Below are positions 18,801 to 28,268 of a stretch of DNA of 52,491 nt, piece by piece. The notes below the pieces were generated by a model, which was not told where the DNA came from, did no database searches, and worked only from the letters and a program-made list of their open reading frames with translations. The stretch comes from an uncultured Aquimarina sp. (GTDB lineage: Bacteria; Bacteroidota; Bacteroidia; Flavobacteriales; Flavobacteriaceae). The translations under genes were made by a program, and so were the position numbers. Numbering within the stretch: position 1 is the first letter of the stretch; the number at the start of each line of letters is the position of its first letter. Location of the stretch: assembly GCA_947495425.1 (NCBI GenBank), contig CANLYR010000030.1, forward strand, positions 1 through 52,491. The letters run 5' to 3'.

Positions 18801-19491
18801 AAACTAACATCCCGTTTGAAGCAGCTGCTGTAGCTTCTGCAACGTCATTATTCCACATATATCCATTTACTTTTGCCTGAGAAGCCATTCCCTTTGCATT
18901 GGCTTGTACTCCAGATGCCATAATGGTTCCTGTAACGTGAGCTGCATGAAAGTTAAGCTGAGTACCGCCCTCAGAAGCGATATCTTGTATAGTTACACGA
19001 TTGTTTCCTCCTGGGCCATCATATTCCTGATGTGACACACGAGCGTGACCACCATCCCAAACATGGGCTGTCATGTTTTGACCATCGAGATTTAATCCTA
19101 AAGACCCACCACCATTTAGGTGATTTGCTCTTGTAGATCTTGCAGCAGCTACATTGTATGTAGTATAATAAATAGGCTTGCCATTAACCACTTTTTGCAA
19201 TTCTGAAAAACTTCCATCATCGTGAGTTATTTTAACTTGCCATCCGTTTCTTTTAGCAGCAGCTAGGGCACTATTTTTTTGCGATACTGATTTTTTAGCA
19301 AAATTAGTCTGTAACTGTTCTAGCTGGGTAAGATTACTATTTGCCTTAATTTGGGCTTTCTCTTTAACACCTTGTGCAGAAAGTCCTACAGATATAAATA
19401 GTATTATAGAAAAAACAATAACATTTAATTTTTTCAATATTTTCTTTTTGAAATCAGATGTAGAAATAAGGCTTTTATAGCTTTTTCTCAT
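15835..19491 (-). CDS. Secreted subtilisin-like peptidase with FN3, GEVED, MAM-like, chitin-binding-like and T9SS domains
   Basis: A 1218-residue S8 serine protease. Signal peptide to about residue 40 (ISVGLSAQ), short propeptide-like region, catalytic domain about 130-435 with Asp146 (VWDGG), His185 (HVTGT) and Ser370 (GTSMASP). Next comes a beta-rich domain (440-560), a fibronectin III domain (about 570-660), a GEVED domain (665-800, ending [12 protein letters not shown]), a second FN3 (805-895), a MAM-like domain (905-1075), a CBM5/12-like module ([20 protein letters not shown] onward), and a C-terminal T9SS sorting tail (TAYPNPA to FVVKK). It is exported by Sec, then across the outer membrane by type IX secretion. 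Binding to chitin-like or other polymers is inferred from the modules. Confidence 0.93.
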   Translation of the reverse strand: MRKSYKSLISTSDFKKKILKKLNVIVFSIILFISVGLSAQGVKEKAQIKANSNLTQLEQLQTNFAKKSVSQKNSALAAAKRNGWQVKITHDDGSFSELQKVVNGKPIYYTTYNVAAARSTRANHLNGGGSLGLNLDGQNMTAHVWDGGHARVSHQEYDGPGGNNRVTIQDIASEGGTQLNFHAAHVTGTIMASGVQANAKGMASQAKVNGYMWNNDVAEATAAASNGMLVSNHSYGFRSSQVPDQWFGAYIQDSRDWDNVMFNAPYYLMVVAAGNDGNQNSYNGAPLNGNSSYDKLTGHSTSKNNMVVANAQDANVNNDGTLVSLTINSSSSEGPTDDYRIKPDITGNGTGVYSTYESSDTAYNSITGTSMASPNVAGSLLLLQQHYNNLNGNFMRAATLKGVALHTADDAGPSGPDAVYGWGLMNAKTAAEAITANGSESKIEELTLTSGQTYSITVDSDGINPLMASISWTDRAGTVVTATNSNTPVLINDLDIRVTKGATTYSPYRLTGITTNGTGDNTVDPYERIDVAGASGAYTITVTNKGSLTGGSQNFSLIVTGVTGTPVVCNATVPTGVATSNIGFDKATLSWTAVPAATYDLRYRVAGTSAWTDTAVNGTTSNLTGLTELTSYEVQVRSICDDGTTSAYSSTTNFSTTEFQLVYCPSNGQKVTDEYISRVQLETIDNTSGAEASGYNDFTGISTNLAKGGDYTISVTPTWAGTVYNEGYGVWIDYNQNGDFTDAGEQVVNQAATQTTPVSITFTVPTGAKDGNTRMRVSMKYNGTPTSCESFEYGEVEDYTVIIAGTTADTQAPTVPAGLAASNVTETTLTLNWDAATDNVGVTGYDVYQGSTVIETVTATTANVTGLTANTAYQFSVTAKDAAGNESAASSALNITTAGGGTGTGCTSGITAFPYTEGFENTLGAWSQSTGDDVNWTVNASGTPSRGTGPASATEGTYYIFVEASGSGAGFPNKQAILNSPCFDLSGLSQASFTFSYHMYGAADMGSIAVDASTDEGATWTTIWSETGNKGNSWLEASVDLAAYVGGGVQLRFNRVTGSTWQADIAIDNVSLTSSFTGGPIDLCDGVAAWSSTKTYQVGERVTYQGSLFERTASGWNNLGACDTAASFATNSVTSGPPITSFEKPTLTAYPNPATEPIINISTQEALNGKQYIIYSTLGTILYNGIFTNTNTVDVQALEAGSYFIKVGNLITRFVVKK

Positions 19492-19653
19492 TTTTTTTGA
19501 ATTTGAGTTAGTTTTAATTTTCTTTCCTTGAAAGAATATCAGGAAACGATCAAAACTCTTAAAATATTGTTAGTAAAAAAAAGATTTTCGATCAAGTGAT
19601 AGAAAAATTCTTTATAAAACCTTAACAGAGGGTTAACATTTGTCTGAAGTAAA

Positions 19654-20643
19654 TTATAAGTAAGAAAAACCTTTCTTTAGTGTTTGATTTTCAAAAAAAT
19701 GTAAGGTTCTACCCTCGTTATAATAGGTTTTACCCGGAAGAAAAAATCCAACATGACCACCATATTTTGGGATCTCTAGAAAAAGATTCGAATTTTCTTT
19801 GGCTTCATCAACCGGATAACATAGATTACCAAGAAAAGAATCATTTTTTGCGTTAATTATTAGGGTAGGGGTTTTAATGTTTTTTAAAAATTGCTTACTA
19901 CTGCATTGGGTGTAATAATCAATCGCATTTTTGTAGCCATGAGCTTTGCTGGTATACAAATCGTCGATATCCATAAGAGATTTGCAGGCTTTGATATCCG
20001 AGATGCTTATCTTATCAGGAAAAACGACTTGTCTGTCTAGTAATTTGACTTTGAGATGTCGTATAAATCGTTTTTCATATATAAAGTTGTTGGGTTTGTT
20101 GATGGCTAATAGCGAATCATAAAGGTCGCAAGGCACAGAGATGCCAACTGCTGCTTTTATGACGAAGGGGATCGATCTTCCTTCTCCCAAATACTTAAGC
20201 ATAATGTTGCCTCCCAAGCTAAATCCACACAGGGAGATAGATGAATAGTCATAAGTAGTTATGATGTGTTTGATAATTTGATCCAGATCATCACTTACTC
20301 CTGCATTATAGGATTGGTATAATCGATTTACTTCACCACTACAATTTCTAAGATTAACCGCTACGGCATCCCAGCCGTTTTGATTTAAGTGCCTGGCAAG
20401 TCCCGTGATATATTGCCGCTGCCCATTGCCTTCGAGACCATGGATAATGATGGCAAGTTTTTCTGATTGTTGTGATGTGGCATAACTCCAATCCAGGTCG
20501 ATAAAATCACCATCTTCCAGCTCAATACGTTCTCTTTTCTGGGATACATAGCGAATCTTCCTAAAAAGATTAGGGTAGATTGTAGAAATGTGTCCGTTTC
20601 TAAATATTTGTGGTGGGGTGTAGGAAGATGTGATTATCGGCAT
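19654..20643 (-). CDS. YheT-family alpha/beta hydrolase
   Basis: A 329-residue protein with the family's HGLEGNG oxyanion loop (69-75), nucleophile elbow GFSLGGN (Ser142), an Asp in INAKNDSFLG and a His in YGGHVGFF, completing a catalytic triad. YheT-type enzymes are probable esterases or lipases of unknown substrate. The start overlaps the bestrophin stop (TAATG), so both are cotranscribed. Confidence 0.9.
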   Translation of the reverse strand: MPIITSSYTPPQIFRNGHISTIYPNLFRKIRYVSQKRERIELEDGDFIDLDWSYATSQQSEKLAIIIHGLEGNGQRQYITGLARHLNQNGWDAVAVNLRNCSGEVNRLYQSYNAGVSDDLDQIIKHIITTYDYSSISLCGFSLGGNIMLKYLGEGRSIPFVIKAAVGISVPCDLYDSLLAINKPNNFIYEKRFIRHLKVKLLDRQVVFPDKISISDIKACKSLMDIDDLYTSKAHGYKNAIDYYTQCSSKQFLKNIKTPTLIINAKNDSFLGNLCYPVDEAKENSNLFLEIPKYGGHVGFFLPGKTYYNEGRTLHFFENQTLKKGFSYL

Positions 20644-21644
20644 TAATACAGGATGTTATCTTTTGGTTTTTCTTTTTCTGGCAACTCTTTTTCGTTCAGC
20701 ATATCACGTAGATCGATTTCTATCGTACGACATAATGCGGTCATCGGTACATCATTAACACGTCCTTCAAAAGGATCTTCGCTATTGCTTCCTATTTTTT
20801 CCATGGTTGTAAATATCCAGGAAATTAATACAGATAGGGGAATCATTAAAAATATAAACCATGGTCGGATATCACGAGACATTTCTTGTAACTCGGCTTC
20901 AAAAACATTGAGCATCCCAAAAGGTAAGAGTAGTACAAAAATCCATGTAAATACGGTGCTGAAATAAGCATATTGTCTTGGGAAAGGTGTGTTTTTAATA
21001 CGTTCACATTTTCCCTGCAGGTTGTATAGTTCTTCGAGAACGCCATGAAGCAATTGTTTATCGAATTCTGTTATTTTTCCTTCCTTACATAATGTTTTGA
21101 TATGCAAACCTTGATTTTTTACTAAATGTGTGGCTGGGTTTTTTCTTTGTAGAAGATCTTGATATTCTTCATTAGAAACAAAAATTTTTGTGGCATCACA
21201 GGCTGGTTTTTGCTCCCCATGTTTTTTGAATACTTTTTCTACGGCAGCATTTTCCTTTAGACTGAACGAAGTGGGTTGCCTAAGCTGAATGCGTAACGCA
21301 TTAATCCATGCTACATGGCGATGTATCAAAACGCTTTTGGTTTCTTGATCATCATTAACCAAGCTTAGTACCTGATTGGCCCAGGTGCGCGAATAATTCA
21401 CTATACCACCCCATATTTTGCGAGCTTCCCAAAAACGATCGTAACTCTGGCTGTTTTTGAAACCAATATAAAATGCAACAGCGATACCAATTACAGATAA
21501 CGGTTGAAAGGGGATATCAATAAATGTCCACTCCAAAAAATAGTATAGTGAAAAGATACTTGCGGTATAAATAATAAAGAAAAAGATGTTTTTCCAGGCA
21601 TAACGAAGAATAAGCCCCCAACCAATGTTTCTTTTGATGTACAT
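20643..21644 (-). CDS. Bestrophin-family ion channel
   Basis: A 333-residue membrane protein with bestrophin features: four hydrophobic segments (about 18-40, 45-65, 222-245, 258-280), the FKNSQSYDRFWEARKIWGG stretch after the second, and a long cytoplasmic helical insert. Bacterial homologues form pentameric channels for chloride or cations. It is upstream of and overlapping the YheT hydrolase gene; a functional link is unknown. Confidence 0.9.
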   Translation of the reverse strand: MYIKRNIGWGLILRYAWKNIFFFIIYTASIFSLYYFLEWTFIDIPFQPLSVIGIAVAFYIGFKNSQSYDRFWEARKIWGGIVNYSRTWANQVLSLVNDDQETKSVLIHRHVAWINALRIQLRQPTSFSLKENAAVEKVFKKHGEQKPACDATKIFVSNEEYQDLLQRKNPATHLVKNQGLHIKTLCKEGKITEFDKQLLHGVLEELYNLQGKCERIKNTPFPRQYAYFSTVFTWIFVLLLPFGMLNVFEAELQEMSRDIRPWFIFLMIPLSVLISWIFTTMEKIGSNSEDPFEGRVNDVPMTALCRTIEIDLRDMLNEKELPEKEKPKDNILY

Positions 21645-21670
21645 GTGTGATTTTTGATTTAAAAGTACGA

Positions 21671-21703
21671 AGACCTGATAGGTTTCGCAAACCTGTCAGG
21701 TCT
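21671..21703 (-). terminator. Hairpin downstream of the SDR gene
   Basis: A 15-bp stem (AGACCTGATAGGTTT, loop CGC, AAACCTGTCAGGTCT) has one mismatch that is a G-T pair on one strand. It lies 22 bases past the SDR stop and separates it from the bestrophin gene. The U-tract is weak. Palindromes of this ACCTGACAGGT type recur in Bacteroidota genomes, from memory. Confidence 0.6.
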
Positions 21704-21725
21704 AATAAAATAATAGTAATAAATT

Positions 21726-22493
21726 TTATAGGAACATTCCTCCAGAAGCTTCAATACGTTGACCATTGATCCAACGCGCATCTTCGGTTGCCAAAAAAGC
21801 AACTACACCTCCTATATCTTCTGCTACTCCCATTCTTCCTAAGGCAGTAACCGAGGATAGGATTTTCTCTAATTCGGGATTATTTTCCAAGGCATTACGA
21901 TTTAGGTCTGTATTTATAGCTCCGGGAGCTACAACATTAGCCGTGATTTGGCGGCTTCCTAATTCTTTTGCAAGGTATTTAGTAAACGCCTCAACACCAG
22001 ATTTCATTGATGCATAAGCTCCATATCCGGGTAGGCTAAACCGTGCTAATCCTGTTGAAATATTGATGATTCTTCCTCCATCGTTTAATAAGGGAAGTGC
22101 TTTTTGAGTGATAAAAAACGGACCTTTAAGTTGAATATTCATAAGACTATCAAAGGTAGCTTCAGAAGTTTCTGCAACCATTTCATGAGCAATAATACCA
22201 GCGTTGTTCACCAAAATGTCAAAATTTGAAGTCTCCCAGTGTTTTTCTAGCGTGTTTTTAATTTCAGAAAAGAAGCTATCAAAACTAGAAGAGTCTCCAA
22301 CACTTAATTGAAACGCTACTGCTTTTTGCCCCAAAGCTTCAATTTGTTTTACGGTTTCATCGGCTTGGCCCTTTTTTGAGTTGTAGGTTGCCAAGATATC
22401 GGCTCCTTGCTGCGCTAATCTAATAGCCATTTCTTTTCCTAGTCCGCGGCTACTTCCTGTAACTAATGCAATTTTGTTTTCTAATGGTTTCAT
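21726..22493 (-). CDS. Short-chain dehydrogenase/reductase
   Basis: A 255-residue cytosolic oxidoreductase of the classical SDR type. The nucleotide-binding TGSSRGLG is at 12-19, NNAG at 96-99, the catalytic Ser near 146, and YxxxK at Y160-K164. The C-terminal GVVAFLATEDARWINGQ is standard. The basic-residue pattern suggests NADP preference; the substrate cannot be assigned. It is divergent from the Crp-type regulator, which may control it. Confidence 0.92.
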   Translation of the reverse strand: MKPLENKIALVTGSSRGLGKEMAIRLAQQGADILATYNSKKGQADETVKQIEALGQKAVAFQLSVGDSSSFDSFFSEIKNTLEKHWETSNFDILVNNAGIIAHEMVAETSEATFDSLMNIQLKGPFFITQKALPLLNDGGRIINISTGLARFSLPGYGAYASMKSGVEAFTKYLAKELGSRQITANVVAPGAINTDLNRNALENNPELEKILSSVTALGRMGVAEDIGGVVAFLATEDARWINGQRIEASGGMFL

Positions 22494-22629
22494 GATCTAT
22501 ATTTTTATATGATTAATAAATAAGTACAGTGCAAATATCATATAGAAATCAAAGTGAATAAAGACACATAGTTTAGGAAGCATGGTACATTTTTAAGATT
22601 GGAGTATAAATCTTACTTTTACTATCCAA

Positions 22630-23196
22630 ATGCCTACAAAAGCTCTAAGACACTTTATCGAAAATTATATTTCCGTTTCTGATGCAGACTGGAAAGAAAT
22701 CTCCTTGTATTTTCATGAAAAGAAGTACGAAAAAGGTGATTTGTTACTCAAAGAAGGATCTATTTGTAATCGTCTATGGTTTTTAGAAAAGGGGTTATTA
22801 CGCTTTTTTATATGGAAGGATGGTGAGGATGTTAGTAAGTTTTTTACGATATCGCCTTATTTGCTTACTTCGCAGCGAAGTTTAGTAACGCGTCTGCCAG
22901 CAAAAGAAAATATTGAAGCTTTAGAAGATTGTACTGCTTGGGAAATCACAAGTGAAGATAATGAAAAATTACTAAAAAATGAGTTGTGGAGCACTTTTGC
23001 GCGTATGCTTATTCAGGAAGTTCAGTATTTTACCGAAGAAATTCTTGAAGATCTCCAAAATGAAACAGCAGCATATCGATACAAGCGATTGCTAGCACAT
23101 AATCCTGAACTGATTCAGCGTATTCCTTTAAAGTATCTAGCCTCTTTTTTTGGCATAACGCCACAATCATTAAGTCGTATCCGAAGAAAAGTATGA
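22630..23196 (+). CDS. Crp/Fnr-family transcriptional regulator
   Basis: A 188-residue protein with a cyclic-nucleotide-binding-type beta-barrel (residues ~15-115; KGDLLLKEGSICNRLWFLEKG) and a C-terminal helix-turn-helix (LKYLASFFGITPQSLSRIRR). The barrel lacks the canonical cAMP-binding pocket sequence, as usual for the many short Bacteroidota members. It is divergent from the SDR gene with 136 bases between, making that gene a likely target. Confidence 0.88.
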   Translation: MPTKALRHFIENYISVSDADWKEISLYFHEKKYEKGDLLLKEGSICNRLWFLEKGLLRFFIWKDGEDVSKFFTISPYLLTSQRSLVTRLPAKENIEALEDCTAWEITSEDNEKLLKNELWSTFARMLIQEVQYFTEEILEDLQNETAAYRYKRLLAHNPELIQRIPLKYLASFFGITPQSLSRIRRKV

Positions 23197-23264
23197 AGCG
23201 GTTTTACGAAGTTACCATAGGATAAGTAGATTAGATACTAGTGTATATAGTTTTACATAAAAAA

Positions 23265-23756
23265 ATGAAAAATTATATACTCACGTTATTCATTACATCA
23301 TTTATGACTACTTTTTCACAAGAACGACCACCAAATCCAAATCCGAAACATTTTTGGCATACAGAAAAAACAACAGCTTCGCCCGACGTAATATGGAAAA
23401 TATGGATCGATGTTCGTAACTGGAAAGATTGGGATACGGGTCTGAAAGATGCATCATTAGAAGGAGATTTTTTGTTACAAGCGAAAGGTCAAATTATTTC
23501 TCTCGAAGGAAGAAAATCAAAATTTAAGGTGGTATCGTATGAAGAGGGTGTTTCCTATACACTGGAAACAAAATTACCACTGAGTAGCTTATTTGTGAAA
23601 AGATATCTTAGTACAGAAAATGAAGAAACCTGGATTACACACGAAGTTTGGTTCAAAGGATTTACCGCAGGGATATTTGCAAAACAATTTGGATCAAAGT
23701 TCATGAAGTTATTGCCAGGAGTAGTTCAAAATGTTAAAAAAATTGCAGAGCAATGA
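23265..23756 (+). CDS. SRPBCC-fold protein with signal peptide
   Basis: About 163 residues from ATG 23265 (MKNYILTLFITSFMTTFSQ), which gives a clean signal peptide; the in-frame GTG at 23241 is less likely. The body has the START/polyketide-cyclase pattern (TTASPDVIWKIWIDVRNWKD; later EETWITHEVWFKG). Such domains bind hydrophobic ligands. It overlaps the next membrane protein gene by four bases (ATGA). Confidence 0.8.
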   Translation: MKNYILTLFITSFMTTFSQERPPNPNPKHFWHTEKTTASPDVIWKIWIDVRNWKDWDTGLKDASLEGDFLLQAKGQIISLEGRKSKFKVVSYEEGVSYTLETKLPLSSLFVKRYLSTENEETWITHEVWFKGFTAGIFAKQFGSKFMKLLPGVVQNVKKIAEQ

Positions 23757-24127
23757 TTGGATTAAACGTTATTTACCTGGCAAATATTCTGGTAGCAGGA
23801 TGGATTAGTATCACCAGTTTGTTTTTTCCGAAAAAAGCAGCATTGACCATATTTTCTAATGCATATAGCTATTCTGAAGTCATTCGATTAGTCGGAGCAC
23901 TTTGGGGGGCTATTTTCATTCTTTCAATCTTAGGATTATTTTATCCTAGAAGAATGGCTTTGGTTTTAATATTTCAATTGATCTATAAAGGTTCTTGGTT
24001 GTTATTTACAGCACTTCCTGCACTGCTTCAAGAGAAATCATACCCAGAAGGAATGGCCTTTTTCTTTATTATTTGGTGTGTAGTTTTGCCCTTTGTGATT
24101 CCATGGAAAGACATTTTTGATTACTAA
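23753..24127 (+). CDS. Small four-helix membrane protein
   Basis: A 124-residue protein with four hydrophobic segments (about 5-24, 42-64, 68-90, 100-118). Family not recognised with certainty. It is translationally coupled to the SRPBCC-fold protein, so the two probably act together. It ends one base before the convergent AraC gene's stop. Confidence 0.7.
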   Translation: MIGLNVIYLANILVAGWISITSLFFPKKAALTIFSNAYSYSEVIRLVGALWGAIFILSILGLFYPRRMALVLIFQLIYKGSWLLFTALPALLQEKSYPEGMAFFFIIWCVVLPFVIPWKDIFDY

Positions 24128-25045
24128 TTACAGATTTCGATACTGATTAGGGGTCTTACCAGTTTGTTTTTTGAAGAATTTCGAAAAATGAGTAGGCTCA
24201 TTAAATCCTAAGCGATATGCTATTTCTTTTATAGGTGTAGAAGATTTAGCGAGTAATGCCTGGGCTTCAATTATCGTTTTATCTTGTATCCAATGATTAG
24301 CAGATTTTCCGGTTTTGCTTTTAACGACTGTAGAGAAATAGGCTGGATGTAATTGTTGTGCTTCTGCGAAAGCTGCAACTTGCAAATCGCTATTTTTTAT
24401 AGTATCAGACCTAAAAGTACTTTCGAGATCCTTTTTAAAACGGCTTACAATCTGACTATCACGACCATGTTCAATTTTAAATGAATCATCTCTCATCAAG
24501 AATTCCTTTACTTTTAATAAGAATACCATAAAAAGTGAGCTTACGATTTTATGTCGCAAAGCAGCGTTTTTATTTTGTTCCTCGATAATCTGTGCTGCTA
24601 GATGATGTAGTTCCTCAAATCGTTCTTTATCTAGAAAACAAGGAGGGACTATTTCAGTTAATAAAAACTCAAATTCATCAAAAACCGTTGAATTTATATA
24701 TTTTTTCAAATATTCTTCAGAAGAGGTAATGATAAAACCGTGCACGACATCCTCTATTCCAAAGGACTTTAAATGCCCTGGATTTGTAAAATATAGCGTA
24801 TTGGGTTTGGTGTAAAACTTATGCTCATCGATTGTATAAAAACTCTTTCCGCTTTTTACTAGAATAAAAGAAAAGTAATTGGCTCTAAATACAGGAGATG
24901 TTACAGGCTTTTGATGTACTGTTTCCATTCTATGGATAGTAAAATCAGCATCTTGTAGAATAGTATTACCTACGTTTTCATTTTTGTAGAGATCTGAGAG
25001 TTTGTTATAAGATTTAATATGAGAGTTCGATTTCATAGACACCAT
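24128..25045 (-). CDS. AraC-family transcriptional regulator
   Basis: A 305-residue protein: an N-terminal cupin-like sensing region (residues 30-170) and a C-terminal double helix-turn-helix (about 205-303; STPIKEIAYRLGFNEPTHFSKFFKKQTGKTPNQYR). Start is ATG 25045 or the in-frame ATG three codons later. It is divergent from the thioesterase gene over 82 bases, a shared control region. Confidence 0.92.
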   Translation of the reverse strand: MVSMKSNSHIKSYNKLSDLYKNENVGNTILQDADFTIHRMETVHQKPVTSPVFRANYFSFILVKSGKSFYTIDEHKFYTKPNTLYFTNPGHLKSFGIEDVVHGFIITSSEEYLKKYINSTVFDEFEFLLTEIVPPCFLDKERFEELHHLAAQIIEEQNKNAALRHKIVSSLFMVFLLKVKEFLMRDDSFKIEHGRDSQIVSRFKKDLESTFRSDTIKNSDLQVAAFAEAQQLHPAYFSTVVKSKTGKSANHWIQDKTIIEAQALLAKSSTPIKEIAYRLGFNEPTHFSKFFKKQTGKTPNQYRNL

Positions 25046-25098
25046 TAAAGATACATATTTTAAGACTAGGTTGATACGTATATATACTCATGTTTTTG

Positions 25099-25106
25099 TA
25101 TTTTTG
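25099..25106 (+). promoter_or_regulatory. -7 element of the thioesterase gene
   Basis: TATTTTTG is a perfect TAnnTTTG. A TTG lies upstream at 25071-25073 (25-nt spacing, a little long). The predicted start near 25113 places translation initiation at ATG 25128, not at an earlier TTG. Confidence 0.45.
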
Positions 25107-25127
25107 CGCCTTAAAAAAACAGGTAAG

Positions 25128-25604
25128 ATGTACATAAAGGATTTTGAAATACGATGGAATGATATAGATGCAAATCGACATTTGGCTAATAAATCCTATA
25201 TAGAATTTGCAGCGCACACGCGCATGTCTTTCTTATCAGAAAGCGGATTTGATCAGCGATTATTGGGCACTTTTAATATTGGACCTGTAGTTTTTTATGA
25301 GCATATTTATTATTTTAGAGAAGTTTTTTACGGTAGACCGGTTAAAGTATCCTTAGAAATCTCTGGTTTGAGCGAAGATGGAATGTTTTATGAGTTCAGG
25401 CATTATTTTTATGACTATAAAGGAAGAAATTTTGCACAATGTGAAATGATGGGCGCCTGGTTGGATTTAGAAACTCGAAAATTAATTCCGCTGCCCGAAG
25501 AAATGCGTGTTATTTTAGATAAAATTGAACGTCCAGCAGACTTTAAAATATTAACTAAAGAAGATACTCGAAGATTTAGCAAAAAGCCAGTAGATTTATC
25601 CTAA
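25128..25604 (+). CDS. Acyl-CoA thioesterase, hotdog fold
   Basis: About 158 residues from ATG 25128. The N-terminus MYIKDFEIRWNDIDANRHLA carries the conserved Asp of 4HBT thioesterases and is followed by NKSYIEFAAHTRM. It hydrolyses acyl-CoA or acyl-carrier-protein thioesters; chain preference is unknown. Its last 9 bases overlap the 3' end of the convergent EamA gene. Confidence 0.87.
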   Translation: MYIKDFEIRWNDIDANRHLANKSYIEFAAHTRMSFLSESGFDQRLLGTFNIGPVVFYEHIYYFREVFYGRPVKVSLEISGLSEDGMFYEFRHYFYDYKGRNFAQCEMMGAWLDLETRKLIPLPEEMRVILDKIERPADFKILTKEDTRRFSKKPVDLS

Positions 25605-26489
25605 TTTTTTTGATCGTTTAGTCACTAGATACACTCCTAGGAAGACTAGTACCGCTGAAATAATTTTAACTACACTTAATGAATCTGCCCCCATTACCAT
25701 AGCAAAACTAATGGCAAGTAGTGGTTGTAAATAGATAAATGCACCTATAGTAGACGCTTTTAAGGTTCTTAGTGCAAATACATTTAATAAATAAGTAAAA
25801 AAGGTAGTGCCGATGACCACAAAAGCCATCACCAAAATTACATTATATGGTAAATTAGTCCATTGTACCTCATTAAATTCTGAAACAGTAATCGGAAAAT
25901 TAATAACAACACCAATAAGAAAGAACCATTTCATCAAGGTAATAGAATGATATTTTGCGGTTAATGGTTTTACTAATACCAGATATAAGGCATACGAAGC
26001 TGCGTTGATTATAAACAAAGTATTTCCTAATGAGATATTTGGTGCATCTTGTCGCAACTCTGCCCCAAAAAGGATAAGACCCAACGCTCCCGAGAAGCCC
26101 AATAAAATCCCTAGTGTTCTTAATAGTGTGATTCTCTCTTTAATAAATATCGCAGATAAGATAAATACCAAAATAGGGGAGATGGTAATCATCACAGAAC
26201 TATTGATTGGTGTAGATAATTGTAATCCCTTGAAGAACATCAACATATTAATAACCATTCCAAAAATGGCACAGGCAATTATTCTTGGCCAATCACTTTT
26301 CTCAATTTTTTGTTTGGGAGCCCATATTGATGCCAGCCAAAAAAGAAGGGCTGCACCCAAAACTCTCAACAAAATAAACCCAAAGGGTTTGATGTATGTT
26401 GGCATAACTCCTTTGGCAACCGTGTGATTGACCGCATAGATCAAACTGGCGCCAAAAGCAGCAAGTAAAGCAGCTGTTCTTTTATCCAT
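25596..26489 (-). CDS. EamA-family (DMT) transporter
   Basis: A 297-residue protein with ten hydrophobic segments arranged as two EamA repeats (the second about 155-290), the standard design of drug/metabolite exporters. Substrate unknown. It overlaps the ArsC/Spx-like gene by 8 bases on the same strand, so they form an operon. Confidence 0.9.
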   Translation of the reverse strand: MDKRTAALLAAFGASLIYAVNHTVAKGVMPTYIKPFGFILLRVLGAALLFWLASIWAPKQKIEKSDWPRIIACAIFGMVINMLMFFKGLQLSTPINSSVMITISPILVFILSAIFIKERITLLRTLGILLGFSGALGLILFGAELRQDAPNISLGNTLFIINAASYALYLVLVKPLTAKYHSITLMKWFFLIGVVINFPITVSEFNEVQWTNLPYNVILVMAFVVIGTTFFTYLLNVFALRTLKASTIGAFIYLQPLLAISFAMVMGADSLSVVKIISAVLVFLGVYLVTKRSKKLG

Positions 26490-26835
26490 TAATAGCCTTA
26501 TTTGCAGCTTCGACTACTTTTTTGCTGTTACCCACAAAAATTTGATTATCAGTAATAATTACTGGACGTTTGAGAAACGTATAATGCTCCAGAATTAGAT
26601 TCTTATAATCATCTTCGGTTAACTTCTGATTTTTTAGATCACGTTCTTTATACAATCTAGCACGTTTACTAAATAGCGCTTCATAACTTCCGGCTAGATC
26701 ATACATTTCTTCTATTTGTATTGTGGTGATTGATTCTGTTTTAATGTCTTGTAGCACAAAATCAGAAGAAGGGTTCAGTTCATTTATAATTCGTTTACAG
26801 GTATCGCACGTAGAGAGATGGTATATTTTTTTCAC
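26482..26835 (-). CDS. ArsC/Spx-family protein
   Basis: A 117-residue thioredoxin-fold protein with a CxxC near the N-terminus (STCDTCKRI), the ArsC-type KRPVI segment (about 89-93) and the closing VGNSKKVVEAA helix. Family members include glutaredoxin-coupled arsenate reductases and the Spx regulators. Absence of other ars genes argues against a dedicated arsenic role. It is the first gene of a two-gene operon with the EamA transporter. Confidence 0.85.
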   Translation of the reverse strand: MKKIYHLSTCDTCKRIINELNPSSDFVLQDIKTESITTIQIEEMYDLAGSYEALFSKRARLYKERDLKNQKLTEDDYKNLILEHYTFLKRPVIITDNQIFVGNSKKVVEAANKAING

Positions 26836-26896
26836 AATTAATGGTTTTATATATCAAAATCATCGCAAAGGAAATTCATTTCACGATTAAAAAATA

Positions 26897-26904
26897 TATT
26901 TTTG
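26897..26904 (+). promoter_or_regulatory. -7 element of the DinB gene
   Basis: TATTTTTG, a perfect match to TAnnTTTG, 19 bases before ATG 26924. No clear -33 box. Confidence 0.35.
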
Positions 26905-26923
26905 GCTAAAAATTAAGAACACA

Positions 26924-27379
26924 ATGCAAAGTCCAATAGAAATTACGCGTACGAATCGTCGATTATTAGAAAAAATCTTAGAAAATCATTCTTTAGCACA
27001 ATTAAATAAAGTTCCCGAAGGATTTAAAAATAACTTGATTTGGAATATTGCTCATGTAGTCGTTACGCAACAACTTTTGATATATAAAATGAGTGGTTTA
27101 CCTATGATAATCGATGATGAAATGGTACAACTATATAAAAAAGGAACCAAAACAGAACGACCAGTAACCGAATCTGAGGTTTTAAAAGTAAAAGAACTTT
27201 TATTTACAACATTAGATAACACAGAAAAAGATTTGGAAGCGGGAGTTTTTAAGACATTTCAGGAATATCCAACCAGTACAGGATTCACCTTAACATCTTT
27301 AGAAGATGCCTTGCACTTCAATAATTTCCATGAAGGGATACATCTTGGATATGTCCTGGCACTTAAGAAGGCTTTATAA
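26924..27379 (+). CDS. DinB-family protein
   Basis: A 151-residue four-helix-bundle protein with the three metal-ligand histidines of the DinB/YfiT fold: NIAHVVVTQQ (about H48) and NFHEGIHLGYV. Members include damage-inducible proteins and thiol transferases; the specific role is unknown. Its 3' end overlaps the convergent lipoprotein gene by 6 bases. Confidence 0.87.
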   Translation: MQSPIEITRTNRRLLEKILENHSLAQLNKVPEGFKNNLIWNIAHVVVTQQLLIYKMSGLPMIIDDEMVQLYKKGTKTERPVTESEVLKVKELLFTTLDNTEKDLEAGVFKTFQEYPTSTGFTLTSLEDALHFNNFHEGIHLGYVLALKKAL

Positions 27380-28153
27380 GACATTAATAGCAAAAAATGA
27401 AGCGACTTCTTCTTTATTCAATTTTAGTTCAACCGCTCCTTCGGCATACGAACTGATTTCATACGGATTATAATGCAGAATTACTTCGGTATCTGTAAAA
27501 CCTATGTTTTCGGGTAAGCTAAATGTATCATTTTCAAAAAAGAAACCAGTATTATTTATAGAGGTGTTATCTGGGATCTTATTTTGAGATCTAAAGACTT
27601 TTTCTGCATGATTTTTGAATCCTTCATAATTTTTGAAAAGCTCCTTATTAGGTATTCTTTTTCCGGTTTTGGTATTAATATTAATGTATGTAATACTACC
27701 ATAACCGTGAGCGCCTCCCGTAAAAACATAAGAATCCATTAGTATAGAAACCATGCTTTTGCATTGAAATCTTAACTCACAGTTAATATCAGCCTCATAA
27801 GGAACAATCTCATCAGGAAATTCGTTACTAATTTTTTGATAGGAATTATTAAATTCTTGCATCGCCTGTTTCATAGATACTTCAGGTTGAATTTCATCAA
27901 TATTTAGAACAGAACAAGCAACCTTTTCTATTTCCTTATTTATGTTTTCAGAAATAGGGTTCTCATCAACGACTTTTAATAAATTGATTTCTAAAGAAGC
28001 ACAGTCTATATTTTTACAACTAGATAAGGCATCAACTGTAAAATTTTCTTTCTCAAAAGTTAGGGCTTCTTTGGTATCACAGTTATAAAGACTCAACAAA
28101 ATTGTGAAGATAAAAATGAGCTTAAGATATGTGTTAGGTTTTGTGTTAATCAT
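27374..28153 (-). CDS. DUF3298/DUF4163 lipoprotein
   Basis: A 259-residue exported lipoprotein (signal LKLIFIFTILLSLYNC). The N-terminal part resembles DUF4163 and the C-terminal part DUF3298 (FTGGAHGYGSITYININTKT, then TGKRIPNKELF). This pair is found in RsiV-like anti-sigma factors and many surface proteins of Bacteroidota. There is no cytoplasmic domain here, so anti-sigma action is unlikely. It is divergent from the cystathionine gamma-synthase gene. Confidence 0.82.
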   Translation of the reverse strand: MINTKPNTYLKLIFIFTILLSLYNCDTKEALTFEKENFTVDALSSCKNIDCASLEINLLKVVDENPISENINKEIEKVACSVLNIDEIQPEVSMKQAMQEFNNSYQKISNEFPDEIVPYEADINCELRFQCKSMVSILMDSYVFTGGAHGYGSITYININTKTGKRIPNKELFKNYEGFKNHAEKVFRSQNKIPDNTSINNTGFFFENDTFSLPENIGFTDTEVILHYNPYEISSYAEGAVELKLNKEEVASFFAINVL

Positions 28154-28184
28154 CTACTAAAGGTATGAATTGAAAATATGATTA

Positions 28185-28210
28185 GAACAAATTAAATCAT
28201 ACATTTGTTC
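28185..28210 (+). promoter_or_regulatory. Dyad overlapping a promoter upstream of metB
   Basis: GAACAAAT (28185-28192) and ATTTGTTC (28203-28210) form a perfect 8-bp dyad. It overlaps TACATTTG (28200-28207), a perfect -7 box for the rightward gene, so a protein bound to the dyad would block the promoter. No -33 box at standard distance. Confidence 0.45.
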
Positions 28211-28268
28211 CGTTTTTTAACATTAAAAAGAACAAGTTAATTTTTTCTTATCGAAAATATAATAATAC

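Noticed and set aside
28154..28268. SAM riboswitch upstream of metB
   Set aside because: The gap is too short and lacks the helices of known SAM classes; only an 8-bp dyad is present.
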